Counted from the first letter of the stretch, positions 18,943 to 28,374 are shown. The stretch: 42,171 nucleotides of DNA from Haemophilus massiliensis (GCA_000752995.2 LM994632.1:290119-332289); one strand, 5' to 3'. Notes: generated by a model from the sequence alone, not told the origin. Numbers and translations: made by a program.

Positions 18943-18966
18943 TATCCCCACCGCGCGATGGGGATA
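18943..18966. terminator. possible bidirectional terminator between ppx and the TonB receptor
   Basis: Perfect 8-bp dyad TATCCCCA (18943-18950) and TGGGGATA (18959-18966) with an 8-base loop, sitting between two convergent genes. T tracts are short on both sides, so termination strength is uncertain. Confidence 0.5.
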
Positions 18967-18972
18967 CGGGGT

Positions 18973-21129
18973 TTAAAATTCGTAGCGTAAGCCAATATTG
19001 AAATTACGCCCCGGTGCGGTGTAATAATCGGCGTTGCTTTCCGTGATAGCGATAGTTCTATCGCCGGTATAGCCTGCCGTATTCATCATGGCAAAGTAGG
19101 AAATATCAGTCCAGTTCCAGTATTTTTTATCGAATAGATTATTGATATTGGCAGTTAAAGTGAGATCTTTAATCGGTTTCCAGTAAATGCCCAAATCCAC
19201 CAAATTAACCGCACGGGTCGGATTATAGACCGAACCGTTAATGTCTTTATCCGCTTTTTTCCGAATATGAGTCAGTTCAATATTGGCGCCGTATTCCGCT
19301 TTTTCGTAGCCGAGCCCGAGTTTGGCTTTTAACGGTTGGATTGAGTTAATCGGCGTACGAACACCGTCGTCTTCCGCTTTGCCTCTGGCATAAGCTAAAC
19401 CGCCGAATAGATTAAAACTGTCATAAAAATGCCATTTCGCATCGGCGGTTACGCCGTAAATCTTGGCGTTATCCAGATTTTGATATTGAATAAAATACAG
19501 ATAACCGGCAACGTTGCGGCTGCGTGCATCAATAAAGTTTTTGTAGCGGTTGTAATAGCCTGCGATTCGGTATTGAATGCTGTCGTTTTTGCCTTTAAAG
19601 CCGAGCTCGAAATTGTCGGCAGTTTCAGGACGTAGGTTAGGATTACCGACTACAGCATACGCAATACGTCCGAAAGCATTACCGTAAGAAGAGGTTAACT
19701 GTTGAGCCGACGGCGTTCTGACCCCGCGGGAATATTGCGCGTACGGTTCGAATAACGGTGCGGCTTTCCATGCCAAACTGAATTTCGGTACGAACACGGT
19801 TTTATGCTGCGCAGTTACCGCAACCTGATCGTCGCCCCATTGGACATAATCGTTATTCATTGACGGATTGGAGCGATAATGCAATACGCCGATATGCGGT
19901 GTCAGCACAATCTCGCCCCAGGCAATCGTATCTTCCAGATAGAAATGCATTTTAGTCTGTTTCGTATCGGCAGAAGGTTTGTTATTTTTTTCTATACCGC
20001 TGGAAGTGATATAGTTTAGTCGATTGGTTAAATCACTGTAGCTGAACGCAAATCCATAGTGCAGCACCTGTGGAACGGTATGGTTTAGGATGGTCGTAAA
20101 ATCGGAAAGCACACCGAATGTGTTATCTTTAACCGCCGATTCTTCTGTACGCGAACCGTTTGCCGAGGTTCGTTTACGATAGCCGTCGTTTAACGCGTGT
20201 TGGTAATAAATCTGGGTATTGCTGTTTTGCACCCAACCGTTTTCACTGCTATATTGGTGACCGAAAGAAACACGGGAACGGCGCACTGTATCGTCGGTAT
20301 AGCCGGCAGTTTGTACGCCGCCGACAGTGGAAAGCGTCGTGCCGTTGCCGGACAGTAAATCCGTATCGGTTTTTTTCTGTAAATGTTCAAAGGTTAGTTT
20401 CAGTAGATTGTTGTCATTGATTTGATAGCTGTGTTTAGTGAGTACATAGCTGTTTTTATAATCCGCCGGATCCGCTTCATTGGTGCTGTTTTCCGCATTA
20501 TTTTTAGTTTCGTCGCCGAACCGAACGGTTGTCATCAGCATCCCTTCATAACGTGCGTTTTTAACGGCACCGCCCACCGAACCGTAAGTTGAATTATCCG
20601 CGCTGTTATAGCCGGTTGCAATGAAACCGCCGGCAGGCTTATTTTTATACAGATCGTTGGGTTCAAGCGTCATAAAATTAACACTGCCGGACAACGCCTG
20701 ATAAGAACCGCCGTAAGTAACTTGCGCAGTTTTTAATGCGGTCGGCTCGACAAAATTTCCGCGCCCGAAATCCATACCGAGGGTAACAAATAATTTATTT
20801 TCCTGCGTTTCCGGTAAAGGTACGCCGTCAACGTTCATAGCGACGCGATTGCCCTGTAAACCGCGGATATTCACTCCGTCGTTACCAGAACGCGCTTTCT
20901 GCAATTCATTTACCTGAACATCAAGTTGATTTGAGAACAAATCCTTAATATTGCGCGGTTGTTTTAAATCAATCGCTTTACGATTGATATTGAGACTGCT
21001 GACATCATGATTTTCTTGCTCGACCACGGCAATTTCGGCTAACTGTCCGCTAGTGTCGTCTGCAAGCACCGGATTGTGAGACGTACAGGCGATGGCGATC
21101 ATTATGCTTAATTGGGATTTTTTTAACAT
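18973..21129 (-). CDS. TonB-dependent outer-membrane receptor, heme/hemoglobin type
   Basis: A 718-residue outer-membrane receptor. Residues 1-24 or so are a signal peptide with cleavage near VLA. The mature N-terminus carries a TonB-box-like EIAVVEQE, then a plug domain (NIRGLQGNRVAMNVDGVPLPE) and a 22-strand barrel ending NFNIGLRYEF. The plug and the barrel motif NPNLRPETADNFELGF are shared with the hemin and hemoglobin receptor group, so heme or a heme protein is the likely ligand; the ligand is inferred. The usual FRAP box reads GVRTPSAQQL here. I start at ATG 21129: the longest frame begins with TTG at 21171, inside a Fur box, so it cannot be the start if that is the operator. Fur repression under iron plenty is expected. 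It is transcribed alone, between a terminator and ppx. Confidence 0.88.
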   Translation of the reverse strand: MLKKSQLSIMIAIACTSHNPVLADDTSGQLAEIAVVEQENHDVSSLNINRKAIDLKQPRNIKDLFSNQLDVQVNELQKARSGNDGVNIRGLQGNRVAMNVDGVPLPETQENKLFVTLGMDFGRGNFVEPTALKTAQVTYGGSYQALSGSVNFMTLEPNDLYKNKPAGGFIATGYNSADNSTYGSVGGAVKNARYEGMLMTTVRFGDETKNNAENSTNEADPADYKNSYVLTKHSYQINDNNLLKLTFEHLQKKTDTDLLSGNGTTLSTVGGVQTAGYTDDTVRRSRVSFGHQYSSENGWVQNSNTQIYYQHALNDGYRKRTSANGSRTEESAVKDNTFGVLSDFTTILNHTVPQVLHYGFAFSYSDLTNRLNYITSSGIEKNNKPSADTKQTKMHFYLEDTIAWGEIVLTPHIGVLHYRSNPSMNNDYVQWGDDQVAVTAQHKTVFVPKFSLAWKAAPLFEPYAQYSRGVRTPSAQQLTSSYGNAFGRIAYAVVGNPNLRPETADNFELGFKGKNDSIQYRIAGYYNRYKNFIDARSRNVAGYLYFIQYQNLDNAKIYGVTADAKWHFYDSFNLFGGLAYARGKAEDDGVRTPINSIQPLKAKLGLGYEKAEYGANIELTHIRKKADKDINGSVYNPTRAVNLVDLGIYWKPIKDLTLTANINNLFDKKYWNWTDISYFAMMNTAGYTGDRTIAITESNADYYTAPGRNFNIGLRYEF

Positions 21130-21155
21130 TGTGTTGTGCACTCCATTTTTATTTA

Positions 21156-21170
21156 TGAGAATTGTTATCA
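21156..21170 (-). promoter_or_regulatory. Fur box of the TonB-dependent receptor
   Basis: On the minus strand TGATAACAATTCTCA matches the 7-1-7 Fur core TGATAATnATTATCA at 12 of 14 specified bases. It ends 26 bases before the receptor ATG, where it would block the promoter when iron is plentiful. Confidence 0.8.
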
Positions 21171-21201
21171 ATGTTATTTGAGCTGAGAAAAATAGGCAAT
21201 A

Positions 21202-21235
21202 AAAAAAGCGTTCACTTCAGTATGAACGCTTTTTT
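21202..21235 (-). terminator. intrinsic terminator after mscS
   Basis: Perfect 13-bp inverted repeat, AAAAAAGCGTTCA (21202-21214) and TGAACGCTTTTTT (21223-21235), with an 8-base loop and T runs on both strands. It separates mscS from the Fur-controlled receptor promoter. Confidence 0.93.
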
Positions 21236-21260
21236 ATTAATCTTTTCTTGTGAAAAATCG

Positions 21261-21270
21261 ACCGCACTTT
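21261..21270 (-). repeat. DNA uptake signal sequence
   Basis: Exact ACCGCACTTT just past the mscS stop. Confidence 0.85.
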
Positions 21271-21283
21271 GGTACGTGTCTGA

Positions 21284-22198
21284 CTATTTTTTATTTACCG
21301 TAAGTGATGTGTTGTCGGAGAGGTGAATATCCAACTGATTGTATGGAATCGCGATGCCAGCTGCGTCAAAAGCCAACTTGACTTTTTCGGTAATATTAAA
21401 GTGTACCGTCCAGTAATCGGCGGTATTGACCCACGGGCGCACGATCAGTTGCACGCTGTTGGCGGTGAGAGCACTGACGGCAATGGTCGGCTGCGGCGCT
21501 TTCAGAATGCGCTCGTCGGCTTGCAGGCAATCGGCGACGATGGCTTTTGCCTGTGCAATATCCGCTTCATAAGCAATATCGAACACAAAATCAATACGGC
21601 GAGTCGGGTTGCTGGAATAATTGGTAATACTGTCGCCGAACACTTTACCGTTGGGCACCAGTACGGTTTTGTTATCGCTGGTGCGCAACTCCAACACTAG
21701 CAAGCCGATTTGTTCTACCGAACCGGAAATACCGCCGGTTTCAATAAAATCGCCTTTACGGAACGGTTTAAAAATCAAAATCATCACACCGGCGGCAAAA
21801 TTTTGCAGTGAATTCTGTAATGCCAGACCGATAGCCAAACCTGCCGCACCGATTAAGGCGACCAACGAAGTGGTATTAATGCCGAGCTGCGATAAGGCGG
21901 CGATAACCACAATCAGCAGGAAGAGAAAATAGCTGATCGAGCGAACGAACCCTTGCAGCATTTCGTCCTTGGTGGAATGGAATGCCGCTTTACCCAGTAG
22001 GCGGCTTAAAAAACGCGCCAGTATTTTACCGACAAGGTAAATAACCACCGCCAGCAGAAGCTTGGTGCCATAGGGAATAATGTAGTCGTTTAATAATGCA
22101 TGCATATCCAGTGTCTGTACTTTGTCAATCAGCTCGGCGGTTTGCGCCTGAATGTCTATTGTCGTTTCGCCTTGTGCGGCGCTATTCTCAGCAGTCAT
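21284..22198 (-). CDS. mscS: small-conductance mechanosensitive channel MscS
   Basis: A 304-residue MscS-family channel that opens under membrane tension to release solutes in hypo-osmotic shock. Three membrane helices are visible (about 43-62, 84-106 and 110-140). The pore-lining third helix has the Gly/Ala pattern LIGAAGLAIGLALQNSLQNFAAGVMIL, the hallmark of MscS, and leads into the conserved FKPFRKGDFIETGGISGSVEQI of the beta domain. The cytoplasmic vestibule domain completes the protein. Length is close to E. coli MscS (286). The first 30 residues are polar. The ATG at 22198 follows AAGGAAA. It lies 136 bases downstream of glmU, beyond a terminator, so it probably has its own promoter. 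Confidence 0.94.
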   Translation of the reverse strand: MTAENSAAQGETTIDIQAQTAELIDKVQTLDMHALLNDYIIPYGTKLLLAVVIYLVGKILARFLSRLLGKAAFHSTKDEMLQGFVRSISYFLFLLIVVIAALSQLGINTTSLVALIGAAGLAIGLALQNSLQNFAAGVMILIFKPFRKGDFIETGGISGSVEQIGLLVLELRTSDNKTVLVPNGKVFGDSITNYSSNPTRRIDFVFDIAYEADIAQAKAIVADCLQADERILKAPQPTIAVSALTANSVQLIVRPWVNTADYWTVHFNITEKVKLAFDAAGIAIPYNQLDIHLSDNTSLTVNKK

Positions 22199-22290
22199 AA
22201 ATTTTCCTTGTTATAGCTAAAATGAACAATGATTGTAGCGGAAATCGCCGGTAAAGCGCAAAAAAATGTCATCGCGGCGGAAAATAGCGC

Positions 22291-22320
22291 AAAAAAACAC
22301 CGCACTTTTAATGCGGTGTT
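22291..22320 (-). terminator. intrinsic terminator after glmU built on an uptake signal
   Basis: Perfect 9-bp stem AACACCGCA (22296-22304) and TGCGGTGTT (22312-22320) with a 7-base loop. On the minus strand it runs into seven T. One arm and the loop contain an exact uptake signal (ACCGCACTTT, 22299-22308), and the second arm completes the stem. Confidence 0.93.
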
Positions 22321-22334
22321 GAAATACCCATTGG

Positions 22335-23699
22335 TTATTTTTTCTTGCTCGGACGCTGCCAGTCTCGAGTATGGCGCTGCGGCACGCGGGTTGTTACCAG
22401 CTCGCCTTCTGCGATGTCTCGAGTAATGGTAGAACCGGCACCAATGGTGGCGCCGTTTGCCACACTGACCGGCGCGACCAATTGTACGTCGGAACCGACA
22501 AAAACATTATCGCCGATCAAGGTTTTAAACTTATTCGCGCCGTCATAGTTACAGGTGATAACGCCGGCGCCGATATTACAGTCGCGTCCGATTTCCGCAT
22601 CGCCCACATAGGTTAAATGATTGACTTTGGAACCTTTACCGACGCGGGATTTTTTAATTTCGACAAAATTTCCCACATGGGTATCCGCCGCCAATTCGGC
22701 GCCCGGACGCAAACGGGAGAACGGGCCAATCTGCGCCCCCTGACCGACGACCGAATCTTCAAATACGGAATACGGTTTGATTTCTACATCATCGCCGATT
22801 TCACAGTTTTTCAGCACGCAGCCCGTGCCGATACGCACGCGATTGCCGAGGATGACTTTGCCCTCAATAATCACGTTCACATCGATTTCCACATCCTTAC
22901 CGTGGATCAATTCACCGCGCAGATCAAAACGCGCCGGATCCGCCAGCATCACCCCGGCAAGCAATAATTTTTCCGCCTGTTTGCGTTGATAATAACGTTC
23001 TAATGCGGCCAGTTGCAGGCGGTTGTTGGCACCTTCCACTTCCATGGCATCGGTGGCCTGTACCGCCGCCACTTGGCTGCCGTCCTGATTCGCCAGTTCA
23101 ATAACATCGGTCATATAGTATTCGCCTTGCGCATTATTGTTAGTTAAACGCGCCAGCCATTTTTTGAAACTTGCGCCGTCGGACACCATAACGCCGGTGT
23201 TCACTTCGGTAATTTTCAGCTGTTCGGGCGACGCATCTTTTTGTTCTGCAATGGCGACTACACTGCCGTCGCGACGGATAACCCGTCCGTAACCGGTAGG
23301 ATCATCCAGATTCACCGTTAACAGTGCAATCCCGCCTTGTGGTTTGGCGGCGATCAGCTTTTGCAGCGTTTCCGGCGTAATCAACGGGCCGTCGCCGTAC
23401 AGCATCAGAATATTTTCATCGTCCTCAAAAAACGGCGCCGCCTGCTGCATAGCATGTCCGGTGCCGAGCTGTTCGGACTGTAAAATCCAGTTAACTGGTT
23501 CGTCGCGCAATTGCGCCTGCATGACATCGCCGCCGTGTCCGTAAATCAAATGGATACGCTCGGCATGTAAAGTTTTTGCGGTATCAATCACATGTTTAAC
23601 CATCGGTTTGCCGGCGATTTTGTGCAACACTTTCGGCAAATCGGAATACATCCGGGTGCCTTTACCAGCGGCAAGAATAACAACGCTCAGTTTTTTCAT
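22335..23699 (-). CDS. glmU: bifunctional UDP-N-acetylglucosamine pyrophosphorylase / glucosamine-1-phosphate acetyltransferase
   Basis: A 454-residue GlmU, which acetylates glucosamine-1-phosphate and then joins it to UTP to give UDP-GlcNAc for peptidoglycan and LPS. The N-terminal Rossmann-like uridyltransferase has [18 protein letters not shown] (residues 9-26), LGTGHAMQ and LYGDGPL. From about residue 250 comes a left-handed beta helix of hexapeptide repeats ([28 protein letters not shown]), with the acetyltransferase segment [20 protein letters not shown]. It ends in a basic tail, RPSKKK. Length matches the family (456). It is cytoplasmic and essential in most bacteria. It diverges from anmK across a 102-base gap holding two small dyads. 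Confidence 0.97.
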   Translation of the reverse strand: MKKLSVVILAAGKGTRMYSDLPKVLHKIAGKPMVKHVIDTAKTLHAERIHLIYGHGGDVMQAQLRDEPVNWILQSEQLGTGHAMQQAAPFFEDDENILMLYGDGPLITPETLQKLIAAKPQGGIALLTVNLDDPTGYGRVIRRDGSVVAIAEQKDASPEQLKITEVNTGVMVSDGASFKKWLARLTNNNAQGEYYMTDVIELANQDGSQVAAVQATDAMEVEGANNRLQLAALERYYQRKQAEKLLLAGVMLADPARFDLRGELIHGKDVEIDVNVIIEGKVILGNRVRIGTGCVLKNCEIGDDVEIKPYSVFEDSVVGQGAQIGPFSRLRPGAELAADTHVGNFVEIKKSRVGKGSKVNHLTYVGDAEIGRDCNIGAGVITCNYDGANKFKTLIGDNVFVGSDVQLVAPVSVANGATIGAGSTITRDIAEGELVTTRVPQRHTRDWQRPSKKK

Positions 23700-23730
23700 A
23701 GAAATTCTCTTTTACACTAAAAAATCAGGG

Positions 23731-23782
23731 CTATTCTATAATAGAATAGCGTGAAATAAAATTACCAACCGATTTAATCGGT
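23731..23782. promoter_or_regulatory. divergent glmU/anmK control region with two dyads
   Basis: Two perfect short inverted repeats lie between the divergent starts: CTATTCTA-TAA-TAGAATAG (23731-23749), which contains TATAAT-like boxes on both strands, and ACCGAT-TTA-ATCGGT (23768-23782). The first probably overlaps promoter elements; the second could be an operator. No regulator can be named. Confidence 0.4.
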
Positions 23783-23801
23783 ACAAACTAAGAGCAACCT
23801 A

Positions 23802-24920
23802 ATGGATAGCAATTATTATCTCGGTATAATGTCCGGTACCAGTCTGGACGGTGTAGATTTGGCGCTAATGGATTTTAGCACGGAAGCACCGCGGTTTGTG
23901 GCGGCGGATTTTACCCCGATGCCGCCGGAAATACGGGAAAAATTGACCGCACTTTTGCGCACGGGCGAAACTTCGTTAGCTCGGCTCGGTGAACTTGATC
24001 ACCGTCTGGCGCTGTTGTATGCGGACTGCGTTCATCGATTTTTGCATGCCCGAGGTTTATGCGCATCGGCGATCCGAGCGATTGGTTGCCACGGGCAAAC
24101 CGTCTGGCATGCACCGCAGGGGAGGTATCCGTTCACTATGCAAATCGGCGATATGAATTTGCTGGCGGCAAAAACCGGCATCACGGTCATCGGCGATTTT
24201 CGCCGCAAAGATATGGCTTACGGCGGGCAGGGCGCGCCGTTGGTGCCGGCGTTTCATCAGGGCATATTCGGTGCGCCGGAGCGAGTAACGGTGGTGCTGA
24301 ATATCGGCGGTATCAGCAATATTTCGGTATTGTTCCCCAATCAGCCGGTGAGCGGCTATGACACCGGAGCGGGTAATGCGCTAATGGACGGTTGGATTGA
24401 AAAACATTTGGGTAAAGCCTATGATGAAAATGCTGTGTGGGCGAGCAGCGGACGGGTGAACCATGCGCTGCTGAGCGATTTGCTGGATGAATCCTATCTT
24501 GCCTTGCCGCCGCCGAAAAGTACCGGACGCGAGTTGTTTAATATGGACTGGCTGGCGAAAAAGTTGCAAAAACATACCGCACTTGCGCCTTGCGATGTGC
24601 AAGCGACGTTGCTTGAATTTACCGTGCAAAGTGCAGTACGCCCGTTATTGGCGATTGGACGCTGGACCACGTTGCCATGCTTATTGCTGGTATGCGGCGG
24701 CGGAGCAAAGAACCCATTACTCATGACGCGTTTTACCGACTTACTGCCCGACTGGACAGTCGCTACGACCGGCGATTATGGTTTGGATGCGGATTATGTG
24801 GAAGCCGCCGCGTTTGCATGGTTGGCCTATCGGCGCATCAATGGCTTAACCGGCAATTTGCCAAGTGTTACCGGCGCGCAAAGTGCGGTCGGTTTGGGCG
24901 CAGTTTTTTCGCCATGTTGA
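23802..24920 (+). CDS. anmK: anhydro-N-acetylmuramic acid kinase
   Basis: A 372-residue AnmK. It hydrolyses the 1,6-anhydro ring of anhydro-MurNAc recovered from old peptidoglycan and phosphorylates it to MurNAc-6-phosphate, the substrate of the next gene's product. Family marks are [16 protein letters not shown] at residues 10-25 (ATP binding), [44 protein letters not shown], the catalytic-Asp segment [14 protein letters not shown], and [12 protein letters not shown]. Length agrees with the family (about 370). The enzyme is cytoplasmic. murQ begins 32 bases downstream on the same strand, forming a recycling operon. Three uptake signals lie inside (23946, 24576, 24881). Confidence 0.96.
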   Translation: MDSNYYLGIMSGTSLDGVDLALMDFSTEAPRFVAADFTPMPPEIREKLTALLRTGETSLARLGELDHRLALLYADCVHRFLHARGLCASAIRAIGCHGQTVWHAPQGRYPFTMQIGDMNLLAAKTGITVIGDFRRKDMAYGGQGAPLVPAFHQGIFGAPERVTVVLNIGGISNISVLFPNQPVSGYDTGAGNALMDGWIEKHLGKAYDENAVWASSGRVNHALLSDLLDESYLALPPPKSTGRELFNMDWLAKKLQKHTALAPCDVQATLLEFTVQSAVRPLLAIGRWTTLPCLLLVCGGGAKNPLLMTRFTDLLPDWTVATTGDYGLDADYVEAAAFAWLAYRRINGLTGNLPSVTGAQSAVGLGAVFSPC

Positions 24921-24940
24921 TCATTTCTTACAGGTGTTAA

Positions 24941-25867
<927 letters not shown>

Positions 25868-25872
25868 CGGAT

Positions 25873-25888
25873 TACTTATTTTTAAGTA
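25873..25888. promoter_or_regulatory. dyad upstream of ytfE, possible operator
   Basis: Perfect inverted repeat TACTTA-TTTT-TAAGTA directly after murQ and 79 bases before ytfE. E. coli ytfE is repressed by NsrR, whose site is also an AT-rich dyad, but the bases here do not clearly match, so the link is a guess. It could also be a weak hairpin ending murQ. Confidence 0.3.
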
Positions 25889-25937
25889 TGGTACCGCTTT
25901 TTCGGTGGGCATATAATTCCCTAGTAATTTACTCAAC

Positions 25938-25960
25938 TATAATTATCTACTGAACAGGAG
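25938..25960 (+). promoter_or_regulatory. -10 box and ribosome site of ytfE
   Basis: TATAAT at 25938-25943 (a second TATAAT lies at 25912-25917), and AGGAG at 25956-25960 six bases before the ATG. Which -10 is used cannot be decided, as neither has a good -35. Confidence 0.4.
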
Positions 25961-25966
25961 TCATTT

Positions 25967-26641
25967 ATGTCATACCGTGATCTTTCTTTGGGCGATATTG
26001 CCGCCCGCTTACCGCGTTCTACCGCGCTGTTTTTGAAACTGGGACTGGATTTCTGCTGCGGCGGCAAGCATACTTTAGCCGAAGCGGCAGCGGAAAAAGG
26101 GCTGGATGTCAATGTGATTGAAGCCTCGCTGGATGTGCTGGCACAGCAGCCTGCACAGGCGGATAAAGACTGGCGCGCGGCACCCTTGGGTGAGATTATT
26201 GATTTTATTATTCCGCGCTTTCACGATAAGCACCGTTCGCAATTGCCGGGGTTAATTGAGATGGCGGAAAAAGTGGAAAGTGTGCATGCCGATAAGCCGG
26301 ATTGTCCGCAAGGACTGGCGGTGATTGTGCGTAAAGTCTATGAAGATCTCGTCAATCACATGAGCAAAGAAGAGCAGATTCTGTTTCCGCTTATTAAAGC
26401 CGGCAGAGGACCGATGGCGGCTGCGCCGATTTCGGTTATGGAAGCCGAACATGATGAGGCGGGACATGATCTGGAGGATATGAAAAAACTGACTGCGGAT
26501 TTCACTGCGCCGGCGGAAGCCTGTAATACTTGGCGTGCGCTTTACAGCGGGTTAAATGAATTTGCCGCCGATCTCATGGAACATGTTCATTTGGAAAATA
26601 ACGTACTGTTCCCGCGCGCCTTACGCGGCGATCAGCCGTAA
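25967..26641 (+). CDS. ytfE: iron-sulfur cluster repair di-iron protein (YtfE/RIC)
   Basis: A 224-residue RIC protein that repairs iron-sulfur clusters damaged by nitric oxide or peroxide. The N-terminal ScdA domain (about residues 1-55) carries the diagnostic [12 protein letters not shown] with adjacent cysteines at 30-31. The rest is a hemerythrin-like four-helix bundle supplying His and Glu ligands for a di-iron site: [34 protein letters not shown] and [15 protein letters not shown]. Length fits E. coli YtfE (220). Cytoplasmic. It is separated from murQ by 99 bases with its own promoter-like boxes, so it is probably transcribed alone and induced by nitrosative stress. Confidence 0.95.
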   Translation: MSYRDLSLGDIAARLPRSTALFLKLGLDFCCGGKHTLAEAAAEKGLDVNVIEASLDVLAQQPAQADKDWRAAPLGEIIDFIIPRFHDKHRSQLPGLIEMAEKVESVHADKPDCPQGLAVIVRKVYEDLVNHMSKEEQILFPLIKAGRGPMAAAPISVMEAEHDEAGHDLEDMKKLTADFTAPAEACNTWRALYSGLNEFAADLMEHVHLENNVLFPRALRGDQP

Positions 26642-26647
26642 CCGGCA

Positions 26648-26657
26648 AAAGTGCGGT
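26648..26657 (+). repeat. DNA uptake signal sequence
   Basis: Exact AAAGTGCGGT in the 31-base gap between the convergent ytfE and mntA-like genes. Confidence 0.85.
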
Positions 26658-26672
26658 GTAAATCGCCGAGCT

Positions 26673-26996
26673 TTAGCGTACGGCGGGAGCTTGCAGCACG
26701 ATGTATTGTTGTTGAATGATGCGACGAAAGTTCTCGCCAGTGGTTGCCCAGTCCACAATGTCCACCCGCCACGGCAAATCCGATTCGGAAAAATCCTCAC
26801 TCAGATTGGCGTGTTCGGATAAGGAAAGCGGAGTCGGGGCGATCACCGCAAGATCCAAATCGGAATAAGGCTTTGCCTTGCCTTTCACTCGACTGCCGAA
26901 AGCCCAGACTGTATAGTGCGGTATGTTTTTTTGTAGAATATCTCGTACGATTTGCAAATGTGTGGGTTTTATATCCAGCATTGAAATATCAAGCAT
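26673..26996 (-). CDS. minimal nucleotidyltransferase, MntA-like antitoxin
   Basis: A 107-residue MNT-family nucleotidyltransferase. The signature AFGSRVKGKAKPYSDLDLAVI contains the complete GS-X10-D-X-D active-site pattern, so it is probably catalytically competent. Its gene overlaps the end of the HEPN gene by 8 bases, the layout of two-component HEPN/MNT modules such as HI0074/HI0073 of H. influenzae. In the studied Shewanella MntA/HepT pair the MNT protein is the antitoxin and silences the HEPN RNase by adding AMP units to a tyrosine. The ATG at 26996 follows AAAGGAACGTA; an internal ATG five codons later is possible. An antitoxin role here is inferred from this pairing. Confidence 0.88.
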   Translation of the reverse strand: MLDISMLDIKPTHLQIVRDILQKNIPHYTVWAFGSRVKGKAKPYSDLDLAVIAPTPLSLSEHANLSEDFSESDLPWRVDIVDWATTGENFRRIIQQQYIVLQAPAVR

Positions 26997-27396
26997 TACG
27001 TTCCTTTAATTGTTGTTCAAGAAATTCGGCTTCCTGTAAGAATTTCGGGATCCCATTAATGACATTCAGGGCGATCGTTTCATCGTAGGTGTGGCTGGTA
27101 CGGCTATGCATATCGCGATAATTTCTCCAATCCGCCCATTCTCCCAGTAATAAGCCGTTTTCATTTGCCACTCGAATGAGATCCTGAAAGGCAAGATGAC
27201 TATATTGTGTTGGACTTGCCGAGGTTAATTCTAAATAGCGTTTCAGCATTTTATGACTAATTTCATAGGTAAATTCAAAGCGTTGGATTAGACCGTCGCG
27301 TATTTGGGAATCATCGGTGTCTTGTTGATAACGGATTAAACCTTCCTGCAGCCGCTTAATTGCATTGGTTAACGGGGTGAGAGCCAAGGTCGTCAT
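26989..27396 (-). CDS. HEPN-domain protein, HepT-like toxin (HI0074 family)
   Basis: A 135-residue all-helical HEPN protein, often annotated as nucleotidyltransferase substrate-binding protein. Family marks are RFEFTYEISHKMLKRYLE (about 39-56), FQDLIRVANENGLL and the terminal motif TSHTYDE. The usual RNase motif R-X4-H-X-Y would need Arg at residue 97; here residue 97 is His (YRDMHSRTSHTYDE), while His102 and Tyr104, the tyrosine modified in Shewanella HepT, are kept. The codon CAT is one transition from CGT. Arg94 and Arg99 lie close by and might substitute. Activity is therefore uncertain. The gene begins 9 bases after waaC, apparently on the LPS heptosyltransferase mRNA, and overlaps the MNT gene by 8 bases. 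Confidence 0.88.
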   Translation of the reverse strand: MTTLALTPLTNAIKRLQEGLIRYQQDTDDSQIRDGLIQRFEFTYEISHKMLKRYLELTSASPTQYSHLAFQDLIRVANENGLLLGEWADWRNYRDMHSRTSHTYDETIALNVINGIPKFLQEAEFLEQQLKERNA

Positions 27397-27405
27397 GTTT
27401 ACTCT

Positions 27406-28374
27406 TTAATACCCTTTCGGTGTCATGATGTCTTGCAATAAGTTAACCACATCCTGCGCCGTAATCAAGTCGGTTTTTTCCCGTTGTAGATAAAACTGAT
27501 TTTTACCGTAGGTGCCGATAAGTTTCGGATCCGTCGGGCCGTACAGCGTGATATTGGGTTTATCCAATGCGGCGGCGAGGTGCGCCAGCCCCGTATCCAC
27601 GGAAATCACTGCGCGGGCGGCGGCAATTTGGGCGGCGAGTTCGGTCAGGCTGAGTTTAGGTAGCACCTGCGCATTTTCAATACCGTCGGCAATCTGTTCT
27701 GCCCGCCATTTCTCTTGCTCATTGCCCCATGGCAAACGAATTTGCAATCCAAGTGCGGTCAGTTTTTGCGCTGTTTTTTTCCATTCCTCCGTTTGCCAGT
27801 GTTTGTCGGTTCTGGTGGTGGCATGGATAAACATGACATAGGGCTGCATGATTGATTCGGTGGACTTAAAACGGTGTGCGATTCCGTAATCGCCGCGAAT
27901 CAGCGGCAGTTCATAATGTAGGCTGTAGGCAAATAAACGGCGTATTCGCTCGACGGCATGTTGTTGATAATCAATATAAAATTTATGCTCATAACAGAGC
28001 GATGCCAAGGGTTCGCGCACACACTGCCGGTTGTAGCCATATGTTTCTCCACGCGCAAGACGGGTGGCAAAAAAGGCACTTTTTAGCAAACCTTGTGCGT
28101 CGATTACGGCATCATAACGATTCCGGCGTAATAAAGTGCGGTAGTTTTTCCATTGATTTCGAGTGGCGCGCGAAAACGGTTGTTTACGCCAACGACGGAG
28201 CGCAATCGGAATCACTTGATCCACGGCATCATGCCAGCGCGGAATTTCGGCGAAATTTTCCTCCGCCACCCAATCAAAGCGAATATCGGGCAGTGCGTTT
28301 CGGGCATCGGTTAACGCCGGTAAAGTGTGCAGAATATCGCCCATAGAGGAGGTTTTGATGATTAATACTTTCAT
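27406..28374 (-). CDS. waaC: lipopolysaccharide heptosyltransferase I
   Basis: A 322-residue GT9-family glycosyltransferase, adding the first L-glycero-D-manno-heptose to Kdo of lipid A at the inner face of the inner membrane. The N-terminus KVLIIKTSSMGDILHTLPAL with Asp13 is the acceptor-side active-site stretch, DAQGLLKSAFFATRLA follows, and the C-terminal domain has VISVDTGLAHLAAALDKPNITLYGPTDPKLIGTYG for ADP-heptose binding. Length is typical (about 320). Its start overlaps the waaF stop by four bases (ATGA), giving coupled translation. It is followed after 9 bases by the HEPN gene. Two uptake signals lie inside (27751, 28134). Without it a deep-rough LPS would be expected. Confidence 0.95.
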   Translation of the reverse strand: MKVLIIKTSSMGDILHTLPALTDARNALPDIRFDWVAEENFAEIPRWHDAVDQVIPIALRRWRKQPFSRATRNQWKNYRTLLRRNRYDAVIDAQGLLKSAFFATRLARGETYGYNRQCVREPLASLCYEHKFYIDYQQHAVERIRRLFAYSLHYELPLIRGDYGIAHRFKSTESIMQPYVMFIHATTRTDKHWQTEEWKKTAQKLTALGLQIRLPWGNEQEKWRAEQIADGIENAQVLPKLSLTELAAQIAAARAVISVDTGLAHLAAALDKPNITLYGPTDPKLIGTYGKNQFYLQREKTDLITAQDVVNLLQDIMTPKGY

